Numbered from the stretch's first letter, positions 44,396-54,051 are shown. The stretch is DNA of 64,000 nt from Waddliaceae bacterium (GCA_002709385.1 PAQS01000040.1:91066-155065), one strand, 5' to 3'. A program made the numbers and translations. The notes: a model not told the origin generated them from the sequence alone.

Positions 44396-44965
44396 CTAGT
44401 AATCAAACTCCAGTAATCTTGCTTTTCCGGCACGACGCTCTTTTGTAAAGCGCAATTTTGTCAAAGCTTCCCAATTGAAACGATTTCCTTCTGGGTGCTC
44501 TAAAAAAACTCTAGCACCTTCAGAAAGCAAGTTTGATTGATCTAGTTCTTCTAGTAAACTTTGAGCAAGAGTCTTGTCATTTTTTACCAAAACATCGTAA
44601 GGAGGATCGATATAAGCCAAATCAATACGTATGCCACGCTGTGCTAAACGATGAATTGCTTGGCTAGCATCTACACTCCAAACCTCACTCTGGCTTTCAA
44701 AAGAAAAGTTTTTAATATTTTGTTTAATACAACGTATAGCTAATGGATGATTCTCAACAAAAATGGCACGACTAGCACCGCGACTAAGTGCCTCCAGACC
44801 CATTGCTCCACTACCAGCACAAAGATCTAAAAAAATAGAATCAGCTAGCTCGGCTTGGCAAATGTTAAATAAAGATTCTCTAAGTTGACTGGAAGTAGGG
44901 CGAGTTTGCTGACCTTTAGGGGACAGAATTTCTTTTCGGCGATGTGTACCAGCTATAATGCGCAT
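44396..44965 (-). CDS. rsmD: 16S rRNA (guanine(966)-N2)-methyltransferase
   Basis: RsmD methylates G966 of 16S rRNA using S-adenosylmethionine. The 189-residue protein starts RIIAGTHRRKEI, contains the SAM site FLDLCAGSGAMGLEALSRGA and the catalytic YIDPPYD (NPPY-type) motif, and has the typical RPTSSQLRESLFNI segment. It lies six bases after the vWA gene and 47 bases before coaD. Confidence 0.95.
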   Translation of the reverse strand: MRIIAGTHRRKEILSPKGQQTRPTSSQLRESLFNICQAELADSIFLDLCAGSGAMGLEALSRGASRAIFVENHPLAIRCIKQNIKNFSFESQSEVWSVDASQAIHRLAQRGIRIDLAYIDPPYDVLVKNDKTLAQSLLEELDQSNLLSEGARVFLEHPEGNRFNWEALTKLRFTKERRAGKARLLEFDY

Positions 44966-44971
44966 GATTTT

Positions 44972-46696
44972 TTATTGAAAGGCTACAGGGATTCTCAATG
45001 GTCTCAAAAGCTTTTGTACAGAGGATAAATACTGTCGCTTACCTTCGTCTAAATAGCGGTCATAATAGTCATATGCTCTATGCAAAGTCCAGTATTGCTC
45101 AATAGATGCATTTCCACGTTTAGCATGTTTAAATGAGACTTTTTTATGTATATCAAGCCACTTATTATAATACTTTCCCTGAATAAATAGGTGAAAATCT
45201 TGAAGCTCGTCAACTGTACCAAAAATAATATAAGGAATATTACTATATAACTCAGGTACTCTAGAAGAACGCGGAAACAAGCTTACCGTTTCTTTTCCAG
45301 ATCCAGTAACAGCACTAATAACAATATCTTTCCCAATAGGATTTTGGATCGCTTGCATTAACTTTAATAGCTTGTCTTGCAATTGCTCATAACGAGGGGC
45401 ATAAGCAAGAGTACCGCGATTAAAAGCACTAAGAAGTTCAAGAAGAGCAAGGTTATTGTTTTTTCCTGCAGCTACACAGAATAAAGAAACCTTCCCTTGG
45501 TTACGTTTTGTCCAATCAGCGATACTCTCTCTTTGCTTTTCACGGCTAAGATAAGTATCACCATCAGATAAAAGAATAGCTGTATTCACTTCATTATCTT
45601 CTACAGATTCAGGAATAATTTTATCCAAAGACGAATACAAATCAGTAGAAGCAAACAAACCTCCGTGCTGTCCTCGAGATAAATAATTTTTTGCTTTTCT
45701 GATATTGACTGATGTTGCTGGAAGATTATTACTTGCAAGGCGTTGTATTTTAGAATCAAAAAATAAAATATTGAAAGTGTCAGTTTCATGTAGCATATCT
45801 AACGCATGAGCAACAGCTTCTTTAGTAAGAGCAAAACGATCGCGATCAATTGAGTTGGAGCGGTCAATAAGAAAAAAGACATTTTGTCGAATACGACGGA
45901 AAACAACATCTTCTTTAGGAAGAAGTTTGATACGAAATAAGTATCCTTGGCCATAAGACTGAGGAATGAATTCAACAGAAATATGAAAATCGCTACTGCT
46001 AGCAATAGAAGCAGTTTCTCCGGCAACACTTAGATTTCTCGTAGAATCCCACTGTACTGTGGAGGGGGCAGGAGAGAAATGTTTATGTAGAAGTTTACTT
46101 ACTTCTTCAGCTGTGATATCCGTTTCTGATTTTTCCTTAGAAAACTTTGCTATTTTCTCCATGGGAATGTCGCTAGGAGATGTATTGAGATAAGGAATTT
46201 GTATCGAATGATCGTTAAATAAACGTTCGCTAGCTTCTAAAAGCTCTAAACCAAGATGATTAGACTTTTCAGAAGCTAAGGGTAAGTCGATTTTTGCAAG
46301 TACAGGCTTTTTCTGAATAGTACTTGTAGTATCAATACCCTTTAATGCTTGTGCTGTGAGTAAAGACTCAGCTTCTTCTGAAGCAGCCAAGACAGAATCA
46401 TTAGGAAGTAGTTCTTGTGCTGAAAAGTTTTGTATAGAAACAGTTTCTCGTTGCAAGCTGTGAGAATGCCGTTCACTTTCTTTTGTTTTTATTGTTCTGA
46501 AAATACGCTGAAGCGCTTGATCTTCTGAAACTTTTTTTCTCTTGCTTAAAGACTGGTTCCGATAATCCCATTGTTTGTAACGGAGAGATCGATATTCCAT
46601 AGTACTATTATGAAGACTGTAGACACCTAAAATATGAACTACAATCGCCAAGAGAAAGGCTAGGAAAAGAAGCTGTTTCTTTTTAACACGGTCCAC
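44972..46696 (-). CDS. von Willebrand factor A domain membrane protein (574 aa)
   Basis: An N-terminal membrane anchor (residues about 8-27) is followed by a low-complexity periplasmic stretch of about 230 residues and a vWA domain at about 265-430. The MIDAS metal site is visible in FFLIDRSNSIDRDR (DxSxS), with ASTDLYSSL and LLSDGDTYLS supplying the other MIDAS loops. The C-terminal 130 residues have no recognised fold. The start is GTG (46696) with AGGT close by. vWA domains mediate metal-dependent protein contact. The gene follows two TPR-protein genes, a combination seen in Bat-type operons, but the MoxR ATPase and DUF58 protein of those operons are missing here. Confidence 0.82.
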   Translation of the reverse strand: MDRVKKKQLLFLAFLLAIVVHILGVYSLHNSTMEYRSLRYKQWDYRNQSLSKRKKVSEDQALQRIFRTIKTKESERHSHSLQRETVSIQNFSAQELLPNDSVLAASEEAESLLTAQALKGIDTTSTIQKKPVLAKIDLPLASEKSNHLGLELLEASERLFNDHSIQIPYLNTSPSDIPMEKIAKFSKEKSETDITAEEVSKLLHKHFSPAPSTVQWDSTRNLSVAGETASIASSSDFHISVEFIPQSYGQGYLFRIKLLPKEDVVFRRIRQNVFFLIDRSNSIDRDRFALTKEAVAHALDMLHETDTFNILFFDSKIQRLASNNLPATSVNIRKAKNYLSRGQHGGLFASTDLYSSLDKIIPESVEDNEVNTAILLSDGDTYLSREKQRESIADWTKRNQGKVSLFCVAAGKNNNLALLELLSAFNRGTLAYAPRYEQLQDKLLKLMQAIQNPIGKDIVISAVTGSGKETVSLFPRSSRVPELYSNIPYIIFGTVDELQDFHLFIQGKYYNKWLDIHKKVSFKHAKRGNASIEQYWTLHRAYDYYDRYLDEGKRQYLSSVQKLLRPLRIPVAFQ

Positions 46697-46708
46697 AAAC
46701 CTACCAAA

Positions 46709-49546
46709 TTATAGAGGATGAGCTTCTGTTGATGTTTCTGAAGATCTCAGAGCTTTATCTTCACTCAAAGCAGAAAATTGATTCATCGTCAAGTTTTCTA
46801 ACACAAATTCTGCTTGATCTGAAAGATATTTTGGAATAGCAAATTTCTCATTAAGCAGATTACGAAATATTGTACTTGCTAATTTCATTTTATCTCTTGC
46901 TTCTTGCCGTTCACCTTTTTCCTGTGCGTTTTGTGCTTGTGCATAAGCAATCTGGCCATCCATGAATAAAAGACAAATTCTATAAAGTTCATCTAATTTA
47001 GGATACAATTCCCGTACTGCATGATATTCTTGAGATTGAATATCAGATTTTGCCGTAAACAATTTACGGTTAATACGCATTTCATCTAAAAGCGATTGAT
47101 GATAATTAGATTTCTCAGACTGTTTAGCACGATTTTGAGCGTAATAAATACCAGCCAAAAGATGAACAGGTTCGGAGGTAAATTGACGTTTACGACGCAA
47201 CTGATCCAAACAGTTGATAGCTTTCAACTCCTGATTTTTCTCTAATTTTCTATGCTTCAAGTTCAACACAGCATGATTCAATTGTACATATAGAAATAAA
47301 TCAGGGTTTATGAAGTTTTTTTTGTTTAGCAATTTATTGAGATAACTCAATGAAAGTTTCCATTTCTCTGTATCTGCATAATGACGAGCTAATAAATACT
47401 GTAGTTCATGAGTAAAACGCCACTTAAGCTGTGCTTGGTTCTGGTAAAGAAGCTGGAGTTCTTTTAACAATGTGATGCTTTCATCAGTATTACCTCTTAA
47501 GTGAAGGAGGCGAGCAAGACATAAAGCTTCTTCGTCTAAAAGCAAACCATCTCTATAAACAATTAAAGAGTCCGTTTTTGAATAGAGAAGATGTTTGAGA
47601 CTGCGAATAGAGTGTTCAATAAGCTGAGGTGATCCCAAGTCTACAGAACGATCAAGAAAAACCCATAAATGATCTCCGGGAACCGCTGCATAATGCTGCT
47701 TGGCTAGCCAAAGACGCAAATGAGTTGTGAGCGAATCAGGGTCTTTCTCTGCTAAATGATCTAAATGTGTAATGCAAGCTTGTCTATACTCTTCTTGTTC
47801 TACTTGAATAGAGCTTTCTTCTGCTAAACTCTGATAAGAACGAACAAGCTCTAAACGTAAGTTAGCGCGATCGTACTCTGGATCAGTACTGAGCAAAGCT
47901 TCAGCCTCCTCAGTAAATTGTTTTAGTTTTCCTAGTCTAAGTTGTGCTAGAGCAGACAAAAATGATAATTTACTTGAAAACTCTTGTGGAACAAAAGAGT
48001 TTTGCAATTCATCTAAGTAAGAAACTGCCTCATTAACTCTATCAAGATCAATAAGCGTTGCTACTTTTTGCAAAGAATAAGGAAAATGCTGCTGCTTTTT
48101 AAACACAGCCTTATCTTTTATCAAATAATTAAGATCTTCAATTAACACTTCACGAGCAGAGTGAATGTCATCAGCATCAATTTCAGAATGATTCAAAACT
48201 TGCTGTAAAGCTTCACTAGAAGAATGAACCTGTTCAATAAGTACTTCTTGTCGCAAGTGACTATCTGGAAATTTCTCTAAAAACTCTAAGCTTACTTCTC
48301 GCGCAAGATGAAACTGTTTAGACTGGCGATAAATAAGATGTTTTTGGAAAAAAAGACTATCAGCTTCAACTTGTTCAGGATGTGCAGCAAGCAGCTCATC
48401 AAGCTCTTTTATTGCACCTTGGAACTGATGATTGCGAGATAAGAAAAGAGCTTGAAGGTATAGGGCTTGTGCAAGTTCAGGACTGTCTGGATGAAGTCTT
48501 TGTAAATGACGAAGGTAGCCTTTGGCTCGTTTGTCTTGTCCGAGCTCTTGTGCAGCGGCTATAGAGGACAAAAGAGCATTTTTCAAGATAGGGTCTGACT
48601 CAGGTGCCTTAAGAAAAAATTGATCCATATACTTCAAAGCAACATCAAATTTTTCCAAAGCGATTAAAGATTTGGCAGCCCAGTAAAAAACCTTGTATTT
48701 TTGCTCGTTTGAAATTTGTTCATAAAAGGTCTTCTGACTACGCAATATGGCAGCATATTTTCCTAGTTCATAATGAAGTTGAAGTTGAAGAAGTACGACT
48801 TCTGTTCTATACGGGCCTTTTAATGCTTTTGCTCTTTTCAATGTATTAAGAGCTAATTGGGAATCGAACTCTTTTTGAGAACGAGCAGCTTCAAGCAAAC
48901 ATAATTCCTGTTGGATACCTTGTTCAGAAAGAGAAATAAATAAATCCGCAGCTTTTCGATGATCTGATTGTCTGCGGGCAAGCTCAGCAAGAGCAAATTG
49001 TGCTTGTTGGCGATACTCAGTAAGTAGCAATGCTTCGAAATATGACTGAGTATTCAGTAGTTCTTCTTTATTATCGTTTTCAAGATGGAGTTGAAAAGAA
49101 GCCTGAGCGTAATAAAATAAAACTTGGGCATGAGAGGAGTTATGAATATCTAAGTCTTTTGAAGGAAGAGCAAGAGCAGCCTCCACAGAAAGAGTTTCAA
49201 AATCACCCACCTCATACAAACAACGGAGTTCATCGTTGTGAACAGAAGCTCGTAAATCTTTATCTCGAATATTTCGAAAATAAGATAATGCAGCTTGCCA
49301 TTGATGGTCTTGCATCTGACTTTGACCAAGCAGAACATAGAGGTGATCTAGATAAAAACTATCTGGATACTGTTCAATAAACTTAAGGGCTTGTTCTTGA
49401 AAAGCACCTAAATTTTTTTCCTGCCAGAAAAAGGCCACTCGTCGCATAGCTAGGGCTTCAGCATCAGATTTTGGAATAGGATCTGTTGATGCAAAAAGTG
49501 GAAGACATAGAGTAATCAGCGCGAATGCCGTTCGATAAACGATCAT
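46709..49546 (-). CDS. Secreted TPR-repeat protein (945 aa)
   Basis: A Sec signal peptide (MIVYRTAFALITLCLPLFAS) precedes a chain made almost entirely of tetratricopeptide-like helix pairs (for example SFYLDHLYVLLGQSQMQDHQWQAALSY, and HPEQVEADSLFFQKHLIYRQSKQFHLA). It should form a superhelical protein scaffold in the periplasm. It overlaps the upstream TPR gene by four bases (ATGA) and precedes the vWA gene by twelve, so the three are one translational unit. Role unknown; an envelope complex with the vWA protein is the simplest inference. Confidence 0.8.
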   Translation of the reverse strand: MIVYRTAFALITLCLPLFASTDPIPKSDAEALAMRRVAFFWQEKNLGAFQEQALKFIEQYPDSFYLDHLYVLLGQSQMQDHQWQAALSYFRNIRDKDLRASVHNDELRCLYEVGDFETLSVEAALALPSKDLDIHNSSHAQVLFYYAQASFQLHLENDNKEELLNTQSYFEALLLTEYRQQAQFALAELARRQSDHRKAADLFISLSEQGIQQELCLLEAARSQKEFDSQLALNTLKRAKALKGPYRTEVVLLQLQLHYELGKYAAILRSQKTFYEQISNEQKYKVFYWAAKSLIALEKFDVALKYMDQFFLKAPESDPILKNALLSSIAAAQELGQDKRAKGYLRHLQRLHPDSPELAQALYLQALFLSRNHQFQGAIKELDELLAAHPEQVEADSLFFQKHLIYRQSKQFHLAREVSLEFLEKFPDSHLRQEVLIEQVHSSSEALQQVLNHSEIDADDIHSAREVLIEDLNYLIKDKAVFKKQQHFPYSLQKVATLIDLDRVNEAVSYLDELQNSFVPQEFSSKLSFLSALAQLRLGKLKQFTEEAEALLSTDPEYDRANLRLELVRSYQSLAEESSIQVEQEEYRQACITHLDHLAEKDPDSLTTHLRLWLAKQHYAAVPGDHLWVFLDRSVDLGSPQLIEHSIRSLKHLLYSKTDSLIVYRDGLLLDEEALCLARLLHLRGNTDESITLLKELQLLYQNQAQLKWRFTHELQYLLARHYADTEKWKLSLSYLNKLLNKKNFINPDLFLYVQLNHAVLNLKHRKLEKNQELKAINCLDQLRRKRQFTSEPVHLLAGIYYAQNRAKQSEKSNYHQSLLDEMRINRKLFTAKSDIQSQEYHAVRELYPKLDELYRICLLFMDGQIAYAQAQNAQEKGERQEARDKMKLASTIFRNLLNEKFAIPKYLSDQAEFVLENLTMNQFSALSEDKALRSSETSTEAHPL

Positions 49547-50592
49547 GAAAGTTCTGCTTGATAACTGCCGTAAAATTTTATAAGAGATTCTGCCTCTTGC
49601 GGGTGAGCATGCTTTAATTGATCGTAAAGCTGCAATCCTTTTGCTGTGAGGCCGTTCTGGAAATAAAGAGTTCCCAGTTTGATACGTGTTTCTAAGTCGT
49701 TTGGACGTAACTTGAGAATGATTTCGTACTGTTTGATTTCTTCTTCAGGCATTTGCAAATCATGATAGCTATAAGCTAATTGATAATGAACCCAAGGGTC
49801 ATCCGGAGCGTAATCATTCAGGATTTTGAATTCTTCAATAGCTCGAGAAGCAGTTTCACGGAACTTCATATCCATTGTTTTACTTATACGTTCTGGAGCA
49901 AGCCAATACTCAGCATTAAAATCGCCTTGTTTACGAGGGTCTGCATACAAATTGCTCATCATAATGTAAGCATTCGCCAAAGCAGCATGAACCTCAAGGT
50001 TTGTAGGCTCAAGCTTAATCAGTTTGATATGCTCTTCAATAGCAGCTTGCAAAAGTAGCTCTCTAAAATGAAAGATATTTTGCCAGTGCCACCAACAACT
50101 TAATTTTCGTAGGAGAGGATTCAAATAATTGAAGAAACTCGGAGCTTTAAAGTACTGATACTCTCGATATTTCAAACTATTGCTAATTCTAGCAGCAGCT
50201 TTTGCCAAGGCAAGATGATGCTCAGGAACTCCTTCTTGGTATTGAATGGCTTCTTTTGCGTCATCGAGATAAGAATCACTTAATTCTAAAAGCTTTTCCT
50301 CTTGCTGTGCTTGGAAATAGAGGCGTAATACAAAATAAGAAAAAAGAGTAAGAAATAAAACAGCTAAACCAACAGCAAAAACAGAGGAATGAAATAAAGA
50401 AGGAAGAAGAGCTAGAAGGGTAGCTAACTGTCCAACACCAATCATGAAAAAAATGAAATTGAAGCGTACAGGACGCTTCGTAAAACGGTCAAAACGTTGT
50501 AGCGCACGGGGACGCAACTGATTGATTCTTTCAGTAAAAGCATACTGATCAAAATCTACAAAAACTCGATCGTCTGGTAGTGTTGTGGACAT
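49543..50592 (-). CDS. TPR protein with two membrane helices (349 aa)
   Basis: The N-terminal cytoplasmic segment is followed by two hydrophobic helices at about residues 48-67 and 72-92 (FIFFMIGVGQLATLLALLPSLF, VFAVGLAVLFLTLFSYFVL) and a C-terminal region with tetratricopeptide repeats at about 195-345 (LEVHAALANAYIMMSNLYA, PWVHYQLAYSYHDLQMPEEEIKQYEIIL, NDLETRIKLGTLYFQNGLTAKGL). AAAGGA lies five bases before the ATG. The topology suggests a cytoplasmic TPR domain anchored to the inner membrane. It begins the TPR-TPR-vWA group. Confidence 0.8.
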   Translation of the reverse strand: MSTTLPDDRVFVDFDQYAFTERINQLRPRALQRFDRFTKRPVRFNFIFFMIGVGQLATLLALLPSLFHSSVFAVGLAVLFLTLFSYFVLRLYFQAQQEEKLLELSDSYLDDAKEAIQYQEGVPEHHLALAKAAARISNSLKYREYQYFKAPSFFNYLNPLLRKLSCWWHWQNIFHFRELLLQAAIEEHIKLIKLEPTNLEVHAALANAYIMMSNLYADPRKQGDFNAEYWLAPERISKTMDMKFRETASRAIEEFKILNDYAPDDPWVHYQLAYSYHDLQMPEEEIKQYEIILKLRPNDLETRIKLGTLYFQNGLTAKGLQLYDQLKHAHPQEAESLIKFYGSYQAELS

Positions 50593-50671
50593 CTGTCCTT
50601 TATCCTCGTCTTAGAGCTACCTGCCCTCGAGTGTCATTATCCCTCTGAATGGTGAATTTGTATAGGGTTTA

Positions 50672-51592
50672 CTAGGAACTATTTTCTGCTTCTTGTAAGA
50701 CACCTTGTCGCAATTCTTCTTGATAAAAGATACTTAACCCCGTGGCTACAATCCCAACAGCAACAAAAAAATGCCAAGTTACAAGCTCACCAAGGAAAAG
50801 CCAACCGAAAAAGGAAGCGAAAAGTGGGGTAATGAACCCTGCAAAAGACATGAAAGTTGCAGTAAATGTTTTCAGTAAGTGTCCATACAAATTGTAACAA
50901 ATAAGATTAGAAATGATCATAAGGAGAATTGTACACTCAAGAAAAGGCCTCCAATCGGAAACAGGAAAAGGATCCCAAGAATCTGCCCCAGCGGAAAAAG
51001 CAAGAGATAAAATTCCTCCAACTATCATGCTGTAAGCGTTAGCTGTCAGTGGATGACACTCATGATCAGTAACTAAACGTCTCATAAATATCCACCCCCA
51101 AACAGTGGCCGTAGCAGCAGCTAAAACAGATAACTCAGCCCAAGAAAGAAGAAAGAAGTGACCAATATCTGCTTCCGCACCACTTTGTTGAGAAAGAACA
51201 GGTAGAAAACCAATAAAACCAATAAGCATTCCTAGCCATTTTCTGCCCGTCATACGTTCTCCCAAATAAAAATAAGAGGAAATAGCAGCCATAAATGGAG
51301 CTAAACTATAAAGAAAACAGGCTTTAGCTGAGGTAAGGTATTGTAAGCCCCAGAATTCAAAAACATTTGTAAAAAAAATGTTAAAAAGCCCCAGTAAAAC
51401 AATGAGAGTAAATGTTTTTGGAGGATAAGCTATATGCTCACGCTTAAAGAAAAAAAGGTAAGAAAAAATCAGAACAGACCCTAAAACCATTCGCGTTCCG
51501 ACAAAAAATAAAGGAGGCGAGTACTGTAGTCCTGTTTTAGCAATTGTGAATGTGCTCGCAAAAAGAGCATATAATAAGGCAACTAGTGGCAT
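50672..51592 (-). CDS. EamA/DMT family transporter
   Basis: A 306-residue membrane protein with ten predicted helices in two EamA repeats; FNIFFTNVFEFWGLQYLTSAKACFLYSLAPFMAAISSYFYLGERMTGRKWLG is the usual end of repeat one, and FAGFITPLFASFFGWLFLGELVTWHF that of repeat two. EamA carriers export or import metabolites such as amino acids or nucleotide-related compounds; the substrate is unknown. The ATG at 51592 follows GGAG in the end of the mazG-like gene; a TTG one codon earlier is also possible. Its start is six bases from the stop of that gene. Confidence 0.88.
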   Translation of the reverse strand: MPLVALLYALFASTFTIAKTGLQYSPPLFFVGTRMVLGSVLIFSYLFFFKREHIAYPPKTFTLIVLLGLFNIFFTNVFEFWGLQYLTSAKACFLYSLAPFMAAISSYFYLGERMTGRKWLGMLIGFIGFLPVLSQQSGAEADIGHFFLLSWAELSVLAAATATVWGWIFMRRLVTDHECHPLTANAYSMIVGGILSLAFSAGADSWDPFPVSDWRPFLECTILLMIISNLICYNLYGHLLKTFTATFMSFAGFITPLFASFFGWLFLGELVTWHFFVAVGIVATGLSIFYQEELRQGVLQEAENSS

Positions 51593-51597
51593 CAAGC

Positions 51598-51939
51598 CTA
51601 CTCCAATTCTTTGTAACTTAAAGGGGATGCTTTAGCTTTCTCGATGGGATAGCGTTGAGCAGTTTGATCAATCTTATGTTTTGTTGCTTCGATAAGGTCA
51701 ATGCCTAAGCGGTCAGATAGTTGAATCAATAACCAAAAAACATCTGCAACTTCAGCACTGACTTCTTCAATTCGCTCTTTTGCAAAAGCATCCGCTTGAT
51801 CTTGAGGAATCCATCGCAAGATACTACCTAGCTCTCCAGCTTCAGACATCAAGGCCATACTCAAGCTTTTACAATCATGAAATTGGTCCCAATCACGGTC
51901 TTGATTAAATTGCCGGATTTTATCGATCAGTTCTTGCAT
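51598..51939 (-). CDS. MazG-like nucleotide pyrophosphohydrolase
   Basis: A 113-residue all-helical protein of the MazG/RS21-C6 family that hydrolyses nucleoside triphosphates (often dCTP or modified nucleotides) to monophosphates. The metal site is seen in SLSMALMSEAGELGSILRW (E..E part) and EVSAEVADVFWLLIQLSDRLG (E...D part). Length and motifs fit the single-domain house-cleaning form. It is cotranscribed with the EamA gene. The upstream region is shared with the divergent GNAT gene. Confidence 0.88.
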   Translation of the reverse strand: MQELIDKIRQFNQDRDWDQFHDCKSLSMALMSEAGELGSILRWIPQDQADAFAKERIEEVSAEVADVFWLLIQLSDRLGIDLIEATKHKIDQTAQRYPIEKAKASPLSYKELE

Positions 51940-52088
51940 AGATTTTCTGTGACTTTTTCTTGTATCGAGTAAAAAAGTTTATCGTTTTGAGATTTAATTT
52001 TCTAGATGAACTCCAATTAAGAAGAGAGAAAAGATAAAGAAAATTCTGCTAATCTTTGCTTAAAGACTCCTATCTTTATGGTGATGTG

Positions 52089-52646
52089 ATGTATTTTAAC
52101 CATTCAACCACCCGTTTTCGATCACTAGAAGCACAAGATATAGAGAACCTCATTCAATATTGGCATTATTCTCCTCCAGAATTTTTTGAAAAAATAGGAA
52201 TTGATCCCCAGCGGCTTCTTCCAGAAAATAAAATGCGCGAACTGTTTCAGAAAGAAATCGAAGACATAAAAAAAGAAGGAGAAAAAGCCTCTAAACTGAT
52301 CATTATTGAGTACAAAGGAAAAGCAATTGCAAGTCACAATTTAAATGAAATTATTGAAGGAGATAGTGGGCTCTTCCATGCGCATATTTGGTACCGAGAG
52401 TTTCGAGGAAAAGGATTAGGAACTTATAGCTACCCTAGAGCAGCTAAAATTTATATGGATAGATTTCAATTACAAACAATCCGTTTCATTTCCCCTATAC
52501 AAAATCCAGCTATTCAACGAATCAAAGAAAAACTAGGGCTCCAATCTCTAGGGGAACAAATCATGACAGCTCCCATTTTGCAAGATAATACAAGAGGCTA
52601 TCTATATATTTTAACTCGAGAGCAACTCAAGAAGCTTGGTATTTAA
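52089..52646 (+). CDS. GNAT family acetyltransferase
   Basis: A 185-residue N-acetyltransferase. The acetyl-CoA-binding motif appears as AHIWYREFRGKGLGTYSYPRAAKIYMD (R-G-x-G-x-G/T pattern), followed by IRFISPIQNPAIQRIKEKLGLQ, the usual motif B. The ATG at 52089 is preferred; an in-frame TTG at 52056 would add eleven residues. Neither has a clear ribosome site. The target is unknown. The region around its stop codon can pair with the downstream hairpin (see the entry at 52634-52710). Confidence 0.82.
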   Translation: MYFNHSTTRFRSLEAQDIENLIQYWHYSPPEFFEKIGIDPQRLLPENKMRELFQKEIEDIKKEGEKASKLIIIEYKGKAIASHNLNEIIEGDSGLFHAHIWYREFRGKGLGTYSYPRAAKIYMDRFQLQTIRFISPIQNPAIQRIKEKLGLQSLGEQIMTAPILQDNTRGYLYILTREQLKKLGI

Positions 52647-52710
52647 GTAGTGCTGATTTTCCTGTTTATCAGTTTACATGCTTGATAAAAAAAAATACCA
52701 AGCATGTAAA
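52634..52710. terminator. Convergent terminator with two mutually exclusive stems
   Basis: TTTACATGCTTG (52673-52684) and CAAGCATGTAAA (52699-52710) form a perfect 12-bp stem with a 14-base A-rich loop. The same right-hand region also pairs perfectly with the end of the GNAT gene: GCTTGGTATTT (52634-52644) with AAATACCAAGC (52693-52703), 11 bp. The two stems share 52699-52703 and cannot coexist. The element lies between convergent genes and probably terminates both. Confidence 0.6.
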
Positions 52711-52752
52711 ACATAAGCAGTCAGATCAGCATATGCTATGAATCATTAAAAG

Positions 52753-53766
52753 CTAATTATTCATAGCGCTTTTTAACCTATTCTTAGAGGTAAAGGTCTC
52801 TAAAAAAATAGTTTGATCACTTGAGAATTCATTTATATCTACCAGATTGTATTGAAGTAAGATAAGGCAAAGAGATATGTTGTCTTCGTAAGCTTTATTT
52901 ATTACTTGCTTGCGCTCATCTACTGACTTTGGAAGGGTAGCTCCATATTGTACTAATAAATCAACCAAACTAGAATTTCTACTCTCTAAAGCATACTTCA
53001 AAAGAGCACCATCTTCTGTTGCAACATCTGCAAGCGAGCAATGATTCAATAATAGGAACAACATTTCTGAATTTTGACGAAGAATTGTATTCTTGATTAG
53101 ATCAAAGTAATTAATCTCCATCGAGATAGAATTCTCAAGTAATTCTTGTACAAGATTTGTAGAGTCCAAATCAACAGCTCTTTGTAGCTTATTGTCGATT
53201 GGCTGATTACAATTTCGAATATCCTCTCCTTGTCGAACAAGGTTTTCTAGCTCTAATAGGCTATCTCTCCCTAAAAACTTAGGCTCGGCTCCATGCTCTA
53301 GTAAATAGTTAATTTGATCAAAAGACTGTCCGGATATAGCTCCAGATAGAGGGCTATATTTATTTTGGCTAATATTAATCATGGCATTGTTATCTACAAG
53401 TAATTTTACCATGTCCGTACAACTATTAAATGTAGCATCTATTAATAGAGATGGACCAATATGAGATTGATTGCCTATTAAAATTTTTGCCAAATCCACT
53501 GTTCGATTTAATACAGCATGGTTTAGCGGGGTGATATGTCTTTGACTTGATGGATGTAATATAATCTGTTCTATACTAACGTTTTTTTCTGATAGAAACT
53601 GGCAGAAATTTATTTTACAATCTGTAACAGATAAATTGAAATATAGTTGCAGTAAATTTTCATCTACGAAGTTTTTGGATATTATGCTTTTAAAGTTTTG
53701 AATTTCATTTCTGTTATATGATTCAGTCAGTTCTTTATGTTTTGCAGTGTCTATATTTGAAGACAT
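52753..53766 (-). CDS. Ankyrin-repeat protein (337 aa)
   Basis: Ankyrin repeats are visible from about residue 75 to 330: ITPLNHAVLNRTVDLAKILIGNQ, LIDATFNSCTDMVKLLVDNNAMI, YSPLSGAISGQSFDQINYLLEHGAEP, and ALLKYALESRNSSLVDLLVQYGATLP. The first 70 residues have no repeats and no Sec signal. Ankyrin proteins are frequent type III effectors in host-associated chlamydiae; that role is inferred. AGAGGTG gives a good ribosome site. Flanking DNA is markedly more AT-rich than the rest of the window. Confidence 0.85.
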   Translation of the reverse strand: MSSNIDTAKHKELTESYNRNEIQNFKSIISKNFVDENLLQLYFNLSVTDCKINFCQFLSEKNVSIEQIILHPSSQRHITPLNHAVLNRTVDLAKILIGNQSHIGPSLLIDATFNSCTDMVKLLVDNNAMINISQNKYSPLSGAISGQSFDQINYLLEHGAEPKFLGRDSLLELENLVRQGEDIRNCNQPIDNKLQRAVDLDSTNLVQELLENSISMEINYFDLIKNTILRQNSEMLFLLLNHCSLADVATEDGALLKYALESRNSSLVDLLVQYGATLPKSVDERKQVINKAYEDNISLCLILLQYNLVDINEFSSDQTIFLETFTSKNRLKSAMNN

Positions 53767-54051
53767 TTAACACCTCTTTTTCAGTTATTTGTTTATAATT
53801 TGTTTGTATTTTATTTTTTTATTGTGTTTTTTATTTAAAGTTTATTTAAATATTTTTTAATGCTTAGTTTAAGTGTTTGTTAAGATATCTGTTATTAAAA
53901 ATAGGTAACGATTATTTATCATTTTTTTGTCTCAGAAAAAGATCTGTTTTTAATTGTGTGCATAGAGAACTTTTTATTTAATTAGCTCGAAAATAAAAAA
54001 AATCGATTATATTCAGATATCGAATAAATGGCAGGGGTTTTAGAAAAAAAA
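53767..54051. other. Very AT-rich intergenic spacer
   Basis: About 285 bases without a recognisable gene, composed mostly of T- and A-runs, with a short direct repeat (TTTATTTAAA twice near 53834-53855). It must contain the ankyrin-gene promoter on the minus strand; ATTATAAAC-like -10 sequences lie close upstream of the ribosome site, but with this composition they are not specific. Confidence 0.4.

Noticed and set aside
49030..49380. Plus-strand open frame of 116 codons inside the 945-residue TPR gene
   Set aside because: It is wholly contained in a well-supported gene on the other strand and looks like a reflection of its helical composition.
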